DNA of 56,645 nucleotides from an uncultured Bacteroidales bacterium (GTDB lineage: Bacteria > Bacteroidota > Bacteroidia > Bacteroidales > P3): the NCBI GenBank assembly GCA_946401725.1, contig CAMIVE010000010.1:1-56645 (forward strand), given 5' to 3'. The position numbers and the translations under genes were made by a program. The notes below the pieces were generated by a model. The model made no database searches and was not told the DNA's origin. It saw nothing but the letters and a program-made list of their open reading frames with translations. Below are positions 8,061 through 16,957 of this stretch, in pieces (positions within the stretch are counted from its first letter, which is position 1; each line of letters starts with the position of its first letter).

Positions 8061-9344
8061 CTACGGCCGGGGCATCTTCAAAAGCCGGAACGCCAGACTG
8101 CAGTCGGTGCAGCGGTGTCGGGAGCAGTATTCGTTATAGCGTTGTATCAGGGCCTGCGACTGGGCGGCATTGGCGGGTTTCACATCCAGGGCGGTCCACT
8201 TGCCGACGATGCTGTTGCGCTCGGGGGGCAACTGCTGCAGCAGCGCTATGGCCTGGTCTTTGTACTGTTGCATGTCGTGGAAGGCTCCATAGGCGAAAAG
8301 CAACGGCACCCACGCATTGATAAGGATGCGGTCGGCCACCGACACACCCAATGTCTTCACGCGCCGTGTCCCCTCTTCGTCGAAAAGGTAATGGGTGGTC
8401 CAGTAGTCGGATGCAGTGGTACGGAAAAAACCGCGCAGGGTCTTGATGTCATTTGTCTCCAGCAAACGGGAGAAGAGGTCGCCACTCCGCGACATCAGAC
8501 TGGCGAACTGGCTGATACGCAAGGTGGGGAAACTGGCGGGATAGAGTTTGAAGAATTTCCACAGATGGCCTGCCATGGGATTGAGGTTGTACGAGGCCCT
8601 GAGGTAGTTGTACTCGCGCTGCATCGCCAACGGATAGCCGTCGGACAGCGGCTGCTCCAGCAGTCCAGCCTGTCCGAAAAACAGCGACTCGACGCGCATG
8701 GGGTTATCCTTGATTTTCGCCAGCAGGGTCAAGGGGGTTTTCTTGGCCAGCAACTCAAAGGGGAAGGCATTGGTCTTGCCTCCGAAATAACGGGCCACCA
8801 GCCAATAGCAGGCCTGCTCCCAGCTGCCTTTGCAGGCTTCGAGCAACTGGCGGGCGTCGGCGGATTTGCGTTCCAGCCGCTCCGCCGCCAACCGCTCCTG
8901 TCCGGCTTGGAACAGGAAATCGGGGATTTCACCGATACGGGGGGCACAGGGGATGTCGACATCCGCCGCAGGGTGCATCAGGCTCTCGTAGTTGTCCCAC
9001 ACCGACGACGGGATATGCTTCGAGAGGTCGATCATGGGTATCACATGACCGTCGCCCCTGAAGATGTCGGTGTCGGGACAGTAGACCGCATGGAGGATGA
9101 CATTGCCGTAGTTCGGATCGGCGCTATGGCGATGCTGCTTCCAATCCGAAGCATTGATATGCACCTCCACGTTGCCGGCCCAACGGATGCCGTCAATCAG
9201 TATCCGGGCGTCGAAGAAATCGGGACCAGCGTCTTTATTCAGCATGCCGGGGCGCTCCACAACGACAGAAAGCCCGTCGACGGTAGCGAGGGGCTTCTCC
9301 AGCAGCTGGTGCTGCCATACGTATTGCAGAAATGCCTCGGTCAT
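8061..9344 (-). CDS. DUF2851 family protein
   Basis: 427 aa, cytoplasmic, no signal peptide. Start and architecture (MTEAFLQYVWQHQLL, GPDFFDARILIDG, GNVEVHINASDWKQH) are typical of the DUF2851 family common in Bacteroidota. The N-terminal part has been compared to PD-(D/E)XK-like folds, but no function is established. It starts 13 bases after the dnaJ stop and ends 40 bases before the MurF-Alr gene, so it is probably co-transcribed with both. The C-terminus has a CSRHRCTDC cysteine motif (C-x4-C-x2-C) suggestive of metal binding. Confidence 0.85.
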   Translation of the reverse strand: MTEAFLQYVWQHQLLEKPLATVDGLSVVVERPGMLNKDAGPDFFDARILIDGIRWAGNVEVHINASDWKQHRHSADPNYGNVILHAVYCPDTDIFRGDGHVIPMIDLSKHIPSSVWDNYESLMHPAADVDIPCAPRIGEIPDFLFQAGQERLAAERLERKSADARQLLEACKGSWEQACYWLVARYFGGKTNAFPFELLAKKTPLTLLAKIKDNPMRVESLFFGQAGLLEQPLSDGYPLAMQREYNYLRASYNLNPMAGHLWKFFKLYPASFPTLRISQFASLMSRSGDLFSRLLETNDIKTLRGFFRTTASDYWTTHYLFDEEGTRRVKTLGVSVADRILINAWVPLLFAYGAFHDMQQYKDQAIALLQQLPPERNSIVGKWTALDVKPANAAQSQALIQRYNEYCSRHRCTDCSLAFRLLKMPRP

Positions 9345-9357
9345 TGGAACATAAACG

Positions 9358-10524
9358 TTAGTTGAAAAGGTCTTTCATCTTGTCGAAGAAACCGCGTTCC
9401 TGCTTGGTGGGGTTGGGCTGGAAATTGGGATGGTCCTTCAGGCTTTCCAGCAGGGCTTTCTCCTCCTTGGTGAGGCTCTTCGGTATCCATACGTTGATGC
9501 TCACCAGCAGGTCGCCCCGGCCGTAGCCGTTGATGTCGGGCAGTCCCTTCCCTTTCAGTCGGATGACCTTGCCCGACGGGGTTCCCTGATCGATCTTGAC
9601 ACGCACCCGCCCGTGGAGGGTCGGTATCTCTATCGAGGCGCCCATGGCAGCCTCGGCAAAGGTGATGAAAGCGTTATAGAACAGGTTGTTGTCCTGACGC
9701 TCGAATTGGTCGTGCGGCAGTTCCTCCACCTGGATAATCAAATCGCCCGGAACGCCGCCGTGGGGGGCGGCATTGCCCTGTCCGCGCATAGAGAGCTGCA
9801 TGCCGTCGGCAACACCGGCAGGGATATTGATGGTGATGATGTCTTCGTTCTTCACAATGCCGTCGCCATGGCAGTCGGGACATTTGTCCTTGATGATCTT
9901 GCCCTGACCGCCGCAATAGGGGCAGGCCGACTGGGTCTGCATCTGGCCGAAGAGGGAACGGCGCATCTCGGTAACCACTCCAGTACCGTGGCAGTGGGAG
10001 CAGGTCTCAAAACTGTTGTTGCGGGCGCCGCTTCCGCCACAGGTCTTGCAGGGCATGTACTTGCTGACCCGGATTTTTTTCTCCACGCCCAGGTCTATCT
10101 CTTCGAGGGTCAGCTTCACCTTGATTCGCAGGTTGGAGCCCCGCTGGACGGTACGGCGTCCTCCGCTGGAACGGCCGTCGCCGAAGCCGCCGAAACTGAA
10201 ACCACCACCACCGCCGAACAAGTCGCCGAAGATGCTACCGAACGACGAGAAGATGTCGTCCATGCTCATCCCCTGCCCGCCGAAGCCGCCGGCACCGTCA
10301 AGTCCTGCATGGCCGAACTGGTCGTAACGGGCTTTCTTGTCGGGGTTGCTCAGCACGTCGTACGCCTCGGCCGCCTCCTTGAATTTCTCCTCAGCCTCTT
10401 TGTCGCCGGGGTTGCGGTCGGGGTGGTACTTCAGCGCCAGCTTGCGGTAAGCCTTCTTCAGGTCTTCGGGCGTGACGTTCTTGTCTACACCTAACACCTC
10501 GTAATAATCTCTTTTACTAGCCAT
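9358..10524 (-). CDS. dnaJ: Chaperone protein DnaJ
   Basis: 388 aa, type I J-protein. J domain 1-70 with HPD in YHPDRNPG. Gly/Phe-rich linker ~75-130 ([14 protein letters not shown]). Four zinc-binding CxxCxGxG repeats ([32 protein letters not shown]). C-terminal substrate-binding domains follow. It stimulates DnaK ATPase and delivers unfolded clients. It follows grpE by 113 bases on the same strand; dnaK is not in the window. Length and motifs are all normal. Confidence 0.97.
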   Translation of the reverse strand: MASKRDYYEVLGVDKNVTPEDLKKAYRKLALKYHPDRNPGDKEAEEKFKEAAEAYDVLSNPDKKARYDQFGHAGLDGAGGFGGQGMSMDDIFSSFGSIFGDLFGGGGGFSFGGFGDGRSSGGRRTVQRGSNLRIKVKLTLEEIDLGVEKKIRVSKYMPCKTCGGSGARNNSFETCSHCHGTGVVTEMRRSLFGQMQTQSACPYCGGQGKIIKDKCPDCHGDGIVKNEDIITINIPAGVADGMQLSMRGQGNAAPHGGVPGDLIIQVEELPHDQFERQDNNLFYNAFITFAEAAMGASIEIPTLHGRVRVKIDQGTPSGKVIRLKGKGLPDINGYGRGDLLVSINVWIPKSLTKEEKALLESLKDHPNFQPNPTKQERGFFDKMKDLFN

Positions 10525-10637
10525 ATTGTTATGTTTCCTTCTTGCTTGGGATTTAACGTTCTATGTCAAACGTTTTGTGTTGCGTTAAAATGTCGCTTAC
10601 TTGATAGTAACGATGGATCTGCCATTCGGGCATTTTG

Positions 10638-11264
10638 TCAGTTGGCGACAACGACTTGGGCGAAACGGAGCACCTCGTCGTTCAGGAAATAGCCTTTCTT
10701 GACAACGTCGATGACGGTCCCTTTCGCTTCAGGAGCGGGAGCGGGAATCTGCGTGATGGCTTCATGGTAGTTCTCGTCAAACTTCGCGCCCATGGCTTCC
10801 ATCGGCTTGAGTCCTTTCTGCTGCAAGGCATTGAGCATATTCTTCAGTATGAGTTGCATGCCTTCCTTGGCGGCATCGTCGTCAGCCAGATTGGCCAGAG
10901 CCCGTTCCATATCGTCAATGACAGGAAGCATCAGCTTGATGACATCCTTGCCGCCATTGAGTATCAGTCCCGCCTTCTCGGCGCTGGTACGCTTGCGGTA
11001 GTTCTCGTATTCCGAATAGATACGCATGTACTTGTCGTTCATCTCGGCCAGCTTCATGCCCATCTCCTCGACTTTGGTGTTGAGTTCGTCGATCTGACGC
11101 TCGGAGCGTTTCCGACGGGAGCGGCGTGAGGATTCTTCTGGCGCTGACTGCTCTTCCGTTATCTTCTCCTCGCCTGCCTGCGGGGTCTCCTCATGGAGCG
11201 CTGCGGTGTCCATGGGTTGTTCATTTGCCAACTGTTCTTTATTTTCTTGTTGTTCCATTGTCAA
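10638..11264 (-). CDS. grpE: Nucleotide exchange factor GrpE
   Basis: 208 aa. An acidic, Gln/Glu-rich disordered N-terminus (~1-50) is followed by a long coiled coil (KVEEMGMKLAEMNDKYMRIY) and the GrpE core (YENYRKRT, LLPVIDDMERAL, GYFLNDEVLRFAQVVVAN). It releases ADP from DnaK. It heads the grpE-dnaJ-DUF2851-murF/alr run and is separated from the upstream OstA-like gene by a terminator hairpin. No CIRCE-type operator was seen. Confidence 0.95.
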   Translation of the reverse strand: MTMEQQENKEQLANEQPMDTAALHEETPQAGEEKITEEQSAPEESSRRSRRKRSERQIDELNTKVEEMGMKLAEMNDKYMRIYSEYENYRKRTSAEKAGLILNGGKDVIKLMLPVIDDMERALANLADDDAAKEGMQLILKNMLNALQQKGLKPMEAMGAKFDENYHEAITQIPAPAPEAKGTVIDVVKKGYFLNDEVLRFAQVVVAN

Positions 11265-11292
11265 TTCCTTTTTATTTTGTATTCGTATAATA

Positions 11293-11327
11293 ACAAAAAA
11301 GATGCCAAAAGGGACTCCTTATGGCAT
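11293..11327 (-). terminator. Rho-independent terminator of the OstA-like gene
   Basis: On the minus strand, ATGCCATAAGG, a 4-base loop and CCTTTTGGCAT form a stem of about 11 bp followed by CTTTTTTGTT. It lies directly after the OstA-like stop and before grpE. Confidence 0.8.
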
Positions 11328-11331
11328 GCTG

Positions 11332-12900
11332 TCATTTTGTCATGTTTTCTTTCGTGGGTTGTGAGGAGGCATCCGACTTCGTTGGCGGGAACACATCGCT
11401 CGGACGGGCGGGTCGCCGTTCCGACTGCCATGAGAATCCCGGCAGCCGACGCTCGTCGCCAGGCAGCCTGTCGGGCGGGTACATCTTCATGTCGGGATTG
11501 CCGAAGGTGGTGACCCGCGAAGGCTCCCGCTTGTCGTTGAAATAGATGCGCATATCCGATCCCACACCACAGTTAATGCCTATCAGTTCCTTGCGCCCCG
11601 GCACATCCTCGTCAAGGACATAATACACCATGCGTGCCGAGCCAAGGATATCGGCGTACTGGGGCTCGCTTTTGAGGCAGTAGACATCGGCATTGTGACC
11701 TTTCAGCTGGCTGAACTTCTCGGGGTCGACCTGCTCGATGGCAAAGACATTGTTGCGGAGGTGAATCAGCCGCACGCCGTCGCTGTCGTAGACGCACTGG
11801 ATGGTGTCGGCGGTGCACTGGTAGTCCTCGTACCAGACGATGGGACCGTGGTAAAGCGTCACGGTGGAGTCGGTCGCCGAGAAATAAATCGAGTCGCAGC
11901 GGGCCTGCACGTCGCTGCGGTAAAGACAGACGTTGCGATAGGCCTTTGCGGCCTCAAACTCGCGGTCGTCGTTATTGAAGGCCCAGATAGTATCAGCATG
12001 GAGGAACAGCGAGTCGCCCTTGTCGATATAGACTATCAGGGCGGAGTCGGTCACAAAGGAATAATGCGCTTTCTGGTCGGTGATGCCGACACGGCCGGTG
12101 CATATCACCTCGTTCAACGTGTCGACGATGGTCACATGCCCGTAAGCCTCCCCGTGTTCCGTATCGTCGTTGAAGTACAGCGTGTCGGCTTTGAGCCACT
12201 TCTCGCGGTTGGAGAGATGGGTGCCTTGAAACGATGAGGCGAAATGCGACTTGGTGTTGTAGGTGCCGTTCTCGCTGTAGACGGTGGATGAGTCGCTATA
12301 GATATAGGTCGGCGAAGTGAATGTGGCCTGCGACGTGCGGGTGTTGTACTGCAGCGTGTCGGTCTCCAGCCACGAACTGGTGTCGCGCAGATATACATCG
12401 CCATACAGGAACAGGTCACGCGTGTCGGTATGGTAGAAGCCCCTGCGGCTGTCCAGCGTGGTACTGTCGTGGGTGGTATGGCCCCAGTTGAAATAGGAGG
12501 CGGTACTGGTATTGCGGTTGTACGCCAGCTCATCGCTCTTCAGCGTGGTCTTGCCATCGATGAGCACCACCGTGTCGGCCCAAACCTCTGCAATGCGTGT
12601 GGTGCCGTCATACACCGCCATATCGCCGTAGAGGGTAGTGGTGTCGCTTATCACCATCTTCACCTTGCGGTGCGCGATAAAGATATTGTTTTTGGTGTCG
12701 AACGAGGCGGAGTCGGTATAGAGCGTCATACCGTAATGCCTGGCCTTCACCTTGTTGTAAAGAATCCACACATTGGGGTTCTCCGGGTCGCGCGTACCCA
12801 TACCCGACTCGTACTGAATGATACGCTGCGCCCGAACCGTCATCGAACCGAATACAGCCGCAGCAAACAACACCAATATTTTCAACCATTTGGAGCCCAT
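11332..12900 (-). CDS. OstA/LptA-like periplasmic protein
   Basis: 522 aa with an N-terminal signal peptide (hydrophobic to ~residue 24, cut near VRAQ). The body consists of repeated short beta strands with DT/DS motifs (TLYTDSAS, HRKVKMVISDTTTLYGDMA, DGKTTLKSDELAYN, YGDVYLRDTSSWLETDTLQY), the pattern of the OstA/LptA beta-jellyroll that bridges LPS across the periplasm. The C-terminal ~60 residues are Pro/Arg-rich and low complexity. In Bacteroidota such proteins are annotated OstA-like; transport of LPS is inference from the fold. It has its own terminator and a -7 box just upstream. Confidence 0.82.
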   Translation of the reverse strand: MGSKWLKILVLFAAAVFGSMTVRAQRIIQYESGMGTRDPENPNVWILYNKVKARHYGMTLYTDSASFDTKNNIFIAHRKVKMVISDTTTLYGDMAVYDGTTRIAEVWADTVVLIDGKTTLKSDELAYNRNTSTASYFNWGHTTHDSTTLDSRRGFYHTDTRDLFLYGDVYLRDTSSWLETDTLQYNTRTSQATFTSPTYIYSDSSTVYSENGTYNTKSHFASSFQGTHLSNREKWLKADTLYFNDDTEHGEAYGHVTIVDTLNEVICTGRVGITDQKAHYSFVTDSALIVYIDKGDSLFLHADTIWAFNNDDREFEAAKAYRNVCLYRSDVQARCDSIYFSATDSTVTLYHGPIVWYEDYQCTADTIQCVYDSDGVRLIHLRNNVFAIEQVDPEKFSQLKGHNADVYCLKSEPQYADILGSARMVYYVLDEDVPGRKELIGINCGVGSDMRIYFNDKREPSRVTTFGNPDMKMYPPDRLPGDERRLPGFSWQSERRPARPSDVFPPTKSDASSQPTKENMTK

Positions 12901-12922
12901 AACGAGGATACGAACGAATTTG

Positions 12923-12930
12923 CAAAGTTA
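12923..12930 (-). promoter_or_regulatory. Bacteroidota -7 box for the OstA-like gene
   Basis: On the minus strand TAACTTTG matches TAnnTTTG exactly, 23 bases before the OstA-like start codon. The -33 element is weak (TGTGG about 20 bases upstream). Confidence 0.45.
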
Positions 12931-13087
12931 CACCTATTTTTTTGTTTTTGCCACAGACGATTTAAGAAATATCTTTAAAAAAATATTGGTGTCAGGTAAA
13001 AATATAAAGTGAACATTATACACATCAGATAACGAGTCGTATACATGATAAAACAGCAAGTAGGGGTTTGTGTGCTGAAAGCACACC

Positions 13088-13296
13088 ATCTCAATAACCC
13101 CACACTTAGTCCCGTTGTGGCGGATTTGCCTGCCTGACCAAAGGGAACGGCATTATTGCATTACGGATTGCAAATCCTTATAATAGGTTGCGTCAGATTT
13201 TTCGCTATAATTATTTTATTCAGTGGTGCTCAAGGCCGTTCCCTTTGGTCAGGCAGGCAAATCTGCCGCAACAATGTAGTGTGGGGTTATTGAGAT
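13088..13296. mobile_element. MITE-like 209-bp inverted-repeat element
   Basis: Arms 13088-~13153 and ~13229-13296 are near-perfect inverted copies. They share ATCTCAATAACCCCACACT at the tips and GGCAGATTT/GGCGGATTT followed by GCCTGCCTGACCAAAGGGAA nearer the centre, with a small indel between. The ~75-bp centre has no coding capacity and includes GGATTGCAAATCC. No transposase is present. It lies in a 553-bp gene-free gap between gldK and the OstA-like gene. A degenerate relic is at 1526-1575. No clear target-site duplication was identified. Confidence 0.75.
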
Positions 13297-13298
13297 TT

Positions 13299-13343
13299 CG
13301 TATCTTCGATACGAGCATCTTGCAACATACTTAGGTGCAAGAT
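13299..13343. repeat. Two small hairpins beside the MITE-like element
   Basis: CGTATC-TTC-GATACG (13299-13313) and ATCTTGCA ... TGCAAGAT (13317-13324 with 13336-13343) are perfect stems immediately right of the inverted-repeat element. They may be part of it or terminator-like structures. Nothing else is recognisable in 12931-13087 or 13344-13392. Confidence 0.6.
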
Positions 13344-13392
13344 TATATCATCCAAACAACCTCAATAAAAAACGATTTTTCCATGGAATAGC

Positions 13393-13427
13393 AAAAAAAA
13401 AGACCTCTTCTTGCGAGGAGGTCTTTT
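13393..13427 (-). terminator. Terminator of gldK
   Basis: On the minus strand AAAAGACCTC, a 10-base loop and GAGGTCTTTT form a perfect stem followed by a run of T (13393-13400 on the plus strand are A). It is 26 bases after the gldK stop, so transcription is expected to end here. Confidence 0.9.
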
Positions 13428-13453
13428 ATCTTTTGTATTACCGTTTCCTGATG

Positions 13454-15004
13454 TTATCTGGCGGCACGGGGTCCGAGACGGTCCATGGCGCAGCGGAATC
13501 CAATCCAGGAAGTGGAGCGGTCTTGTTCATAGAAGCGGCGGGTGCCGGCCTGCATCCAGTAGGAACGGTCGTTCCAGGAACCGCCCTTCACCACACGCAC
13601 CTTGTTGCTCAGCAGCGAGGTAACATTGCGCTGGTCTGCCAAGTTACGACGGTACATCATATTGGTGACACTGTCGGGGTTGTTGAGGTAGGAGTCTTCC
13701 GACACCACTACCTGATCTTCGTCATCACCCGAGGCAATCCAGTCGGTGATACCGGACTTGCTGTTGTAGTCATAGATATTCGATGCGTAGTCACCATCCA
13801 AGTAGTTGATATTGTCTGCCTGACGGTAGTTGCGACGGTTCAGGTCGTCATCCACATTCTTATAGATAATGCTACCTGTCGTGTCGTTGATGGCGATTTC
13901 CTCATCGATATAGGTGGGGGTACGATAGACATTACCACGGAAGGGGTTCTGATCCTCGCCGCCAATCGGGTTCTGGTCCTTACGATAGACATCCATACAC
14001 CACTCGCTGACATTGCCGGCCATGTTGTAGAGACCGTAGTCGTTGGGGAAGTACCACTTCACGGGGCAGGTGTAATCCCAACCGTCGTTCAAGTTGCCAG
14101 CAACGCCCATGGCATCGCCGCGGCTGCGCTTGAAGTTGGCAAGGAACTGACCGTAGTATTTCTTGTTGGCGGAACGGACACTGGAACCGGCCCAAGGATA
14201 GGTCTTGTGTTCCACGATACGCTCGTCGTAGGTGTTGCCGACAAGGCCAAGGGCTGCGAACTCCCATTCAGCCTCGGTGGGCAGACGGTAGTGGGGTACC
14301 AGGATACCATCCTCGCGACGCACCTGACGGGGTTCGCCACCGGCGCTGGGATCCAAGTTCTCCAACTCGGTCTTGGACTCGCCACGGTACTGGCCTGCCA
14401 GATAGACATCGGTCTGGAAAGCGGTCTCACCACGCAGGTCGGTGAGGTCCAGGACGATGATGCCTTTGTCGACAAGAATCTTCTCGTTGACGCGGTCGGT
14501 ACGCCAGATGCAGTATTTCGATGCCTGCTCCCAAGTCACACCGACGACCGGATACTGGTCGTAGATGGGGCTCTGGAAGTAGTAGTCCACAAATCCCTCA
14601 CGCCAGGCGAGTTTGTCACGCCAAGCATTGGTATCGGGATAGATGGCACGCACGCGCTCGGGATACTCCTCGCCATAGGCGCGCTTCATCCAATAGACAT
14701 ATTCACGATAAGACTGGTTGGTCACCTCGGTCTCATCCATATAAAAAGAAGAGACGGTGACATTGTGGGCGACGTTGTTCCACTGGTAGCGGGCGTCGTC
14801 GGAGACACGACCCATGGTAAAGGAACCGCCTTCGATGAAGACCAGTCCCGGAGCCGTAATCTGTTCATTGTACTCGGACACTTCGAATCCACCCCATTCC
14901 GGATCATTGTAATTCCAACCCGTGGTGGCCGATTTCTGTTTGCTGCACGAGGTGATGACGAGAACGGCAGCGAACAAGAGTGATGCGATGCTGAGTTTTT
15001 TCAT
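13454..15004 (-). CDS. gldK: T9SS ring lipoprotein GldK/PorK
   Basis: 516 aa. Lipobox VLVITSCSKQ (Cys ~20) gives an outer-membrane lipoprotein. The body has the SUMF1/FGE-like fold used by GldK/PorK: FIEGGSFTMG, YMDETEVTNQSYREYVYW, YPVVGVTWEQASKYCIWRTD, YRLPTEAEWEFAA, YNMAGNVSEW, RVVKGGSWND ... WIGFRCAMD. Together with GldN/PorN the family forms the periplasmic ring of the type IX secretion system. It follows porP (150-base gap), as in classical porPKLMN operons, but no porL follows: a terminator and the MITE-like element come next. Catalytic FGE cysteines are absent, as expected for GldK. Confidence 0.92.
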   Translation of the reverse strand: MKKLSIASLLFAAVLVITSCSKQKSATTGWNYNDPEWGGFEVSEYNEQITAPGLVFIEGGSFTMGRVSDDARYQWNNVAHNVTVSSFYMDETEVTNQSYREYVYWMKRAYGEEYPERVRAIYPDTNAWRDKLAWREGFVDYYFQSPIYDQYPVVGVTWEQASKYCIWRTDRVNEKILVDKGIIVLDLTDLRGETAFQTDVYLAGQYRGESKTELENLDPSAGGEPRQVRREDGILVPHYRLPTEAEWEFAALGLVGNTYDERIVEHKTYPWAGSSVRSANKKYYGQFLANFKRSRGDAMGVAGNLNDGWDYTCPVKWYFPNDYGLYNMAGNVSEWCMDVYRKDQNPIGGEDQNPFRGNVYRTPTYIDEEIAINDTTGSIIYKNVDDDLNRRNYRQADNINYLDGDYASNIYDYNSKSGITDWIASGDDEDQVVVSEDSYLNNPDSVTNMMYRRNLADQRNVTSLLSNKVRVVKGGSWNDRSYWMQAGTRRFYEQDRSTSWIGFRCAMDRLGPRAAR

Positions 15005-15154
15005 GATATTAGTTACTTTTTATTTCTGTGCTTATACGTTTTTTTCAGATGAAAGTTTCGTTTTTTTGTTGTTTCAAGTCTTACGTCAACTGCAAAAAAA
15101 TGTCTCTCAGTTATTTTTCAAATAATTCTATCGTTATTTTTTTGCCACTTCACA

Positions 15155-16156
15155 TTAGAAGGAGGGGCAACGGATGGCTTTAATCCGCTGTTTCTTTTCA
15201 GGACAAGGAAGGATAACGCCTAACGAAAGCTCATGAGCTCCCGAGGTGTTGTTGGCCAACTTGGAGACCGTCACATCGTAGCTGTAGCCAATCTTGAAGT
15301 AATCCTGCTGGAAACCAACTTGGAAAATAAAGGCATCGGGATTCTCAATACCGTTACGGAACCACACACCGACCAAGAAAGGCATCCAGTCGAGATAAAG
15401 GCCATAGTTGAAATAATGGAATCCGGCCTGATACTGATAGATGAAGTTAGGCGAAAGCACCGGCGTTCCCAGTCCGAGAGAGGAGGTACGGCGGGCGTCC
15501 TCCGCTATGTTGAACAGTGCACCAACATTGGCGGTGAATTTCATGGGCAGCTTGGTGATACCATAGAATCCGTTGCTGGGCTGCGTCAAGTGGGCTGCGG
15601 AGAAGCCGGCGTACCACGACGGACCGTAAGCCACCAAACCGGCATCGAAATCCAGATACCAGACATTGGTATGCTCCGGCATCTGTGCCGACGTCATTCC
15701 AGTGAAACCGTTGATTCGGTCAATCATGTCGGGGAAGCGGAGATCGTTCCAGTTCAGACTGGTATTGACGATTCCTGCTTTCAAACCGGCATTCACCCAC
15801 ACTTCGCGCGCCAACTGGAAACGGAAGGCATACATGATGGCAAACGAACTGGTGGAAAGGGCTGCATGATCACCCTGACGGTCGGTCATGAGAATGGCAC
15901 CGACACCGCCATGCAGGGATTCAAAATACTGGTCGTATGAAGCCGACACTGTTGTGAATGCACTGACAAGCGCCGGCCACTGGCTTCTGTAATTCAACGA
16001 CAACCGCGGACAAATCTTTGAACCTGCAAAACCGGGATTCAAATAGAGCGGATTGGCATAAAACTGCGAGAAGATGACATCCTGAGCGCGGACACCCTGG
16101 TTCGCTACTGCAAGCAGAACCACCATGAGAGCAATTTTTGTGAATTTCTTCATCAT
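15155..16156 (-). CDS. T9SS outer-membrane protein PorP/SprF family
   Basis: 333 aa from the ATG at 16156 (a second ATG follows at once at 16153). An upstream in-frame Met would add 34 residues before the signal peptide, so it is rejected. Signal peptide MMKKFTKIALMVVLLAVANQ ending VRAQ. The mature protein opens with DVIFSQFYANPLYLNPGFAG, the hallmark of PorP/SprF, and continues as a predicted beta barrel (alternating aromatic strands such as NYGLYLDWMPF and YFKIGYSYDVTVS). The family anchors the T9SS or its type B cargo at the outer membrane. It is upstream of gldK on the same strand. Confidence 0.9.
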   Translation of the reverse strand: MMKKFTKIALMVVLLAVANQGVRAQDVIFSQFYANPLYLNPGFAGSKICPRLSLNYRSQWPALVSAFTTVSASYDQYFESLHGGVGAILMTDRQGDHAALSTSSFAIMYAFRFQLAREVWVNAGLKAGIVNTSLNWNDLRFPDMIDRINGFTGMTSAQMPEHTNVWYLDFDAGLVAYGPSWYAGFSAAHLTQPSNGFYGITKLPMKFTANVGALFNIAEDARRTSSLGLGTPVLSPNFIYQYQAGFHYFNYGLYLDWMPFLVGVWFRNGIENPDAFIFQVGFQQDYFKIGYSYDVTVSKLANNTSGAHELSLGVILPCPEKKQRIKAIRCPSF

Positions 16157-16381
16157 ATAATCAGTATAAATAAGCCTTGAAATAATTGGCAATATTACGA
16201 ATTTTCTTTCAAATAAACATGTTTTTTTATAAAAAATTTTACAAAATACTAATTCCAAGATATTTACAAAAACAAAACAAAGGTAAAATGCAGAGTAATA
16301 AGAAGAAAATATAGCGTCAAAAAAAGAAAATCGATGTTTTTTTGAAAGGGTGATTTTTTATGATTGTCCAGTGCGTTTTTG

Positions 16382-16957
16382 TTAAAAAGAGTAGGCTATC
16401 CATCCGACAAATCCACAGGCTAAAATGAGTATAATGGGACTGGTTTTGTGCCGCCATGAGAGATAAAAGGCCCCTACAAACAGCAATACACTGATAACAA
16501 ACTGCTTATTGAATCCCGGAACACCAAAACTCTCTTCTCCAAGCAACAGCAATGCCGCAGCAGCTATCAAGCCGACAACGGTGATACGCAACACCCGGAA
16601 CATGCTGTTTATTACCGGATTGTCTCTATGCTTTGACAAATAATTGTATACCAGCGTCATGGCAATAACGGGCAACAGGATAACCGCAAAAGAAGCTATC
16701 AACGATCCCGCCACTCCCTGCCACGCCGGCAAACCCGCATTGACCACTGCCGTGTAGCCGGCGTAGGTGGCGGTATTGATACCCACGGGTCCGGGAGTCA
16801 TCTGACTGATAGCAAGGATGTCAGTGAACTCTTGGGCCGTCATCCACCCCTGCTTTTCCACCACTTCGTTTTGGATGAGGGCTATCATGGAATAGCCACC
16901 TCCGAAGGTGAAGATGCCGATCTTGAGAAAAATCCAGAAAAGCCTCAGTAAGATCAT
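16382..16957 (-). CDS. Chromate transporter, half-size CHR protein (downstream member)
   Basis: 191 aa from the ATG at 16957, chosen because GGAGG lies just upstream and the ATGA overlaps the stop of the partner gene. It has the CHR-domain start (LRLFWIFLKIGIFTFGGGYS), then MIALIQNEVVEKQGW and a Pro-rich ISQMTPGPVGINTATYAGY, with several membrane helices. Half-size CHR proteins work as heteromeric pairs; substrate chromate or sulfate is family knowledge and untested here. Confidence 0.9.
   Translation of the reverse strand: MILLRLFWIFLKIGIFTFGGGYSMIALIQNEVVEKQGWMTAQEFTDILAISQMTPGPVGINTATYAGYTAVVNAGLPAWQGVAGSLIASFAVILLPVIAMTLVYNYLSKHRDNPVINSMFRVLRITVVGLIAAAALLLLGEESFGVPGFNKQFVISVLLFVGAFYLSWRHKTSPIILILACGFVGWIAYSF

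Noticed and set aside
9430-10494. Long open frame on the plus strand across dnaJ
   Set aside because: Pure antisense of dnaJ; low-complexity translation without motifs, while the minus strand encodes all DnaJ domains.
13088-13296. Complete insertion sequence
   Set aside because: Only 209 bp and no transposase coding capacity.
13433-14983. 516-codon plus-strand frame opposite gldK
   Set aside because: Mirror frame of gldK with no recognisable protein features; gldK has lipobox and family motifs.
16154-16258. N-terminal extension of PorP
   Set aside because: The extra 34 residues precede a standard signal peptide and would bury it.
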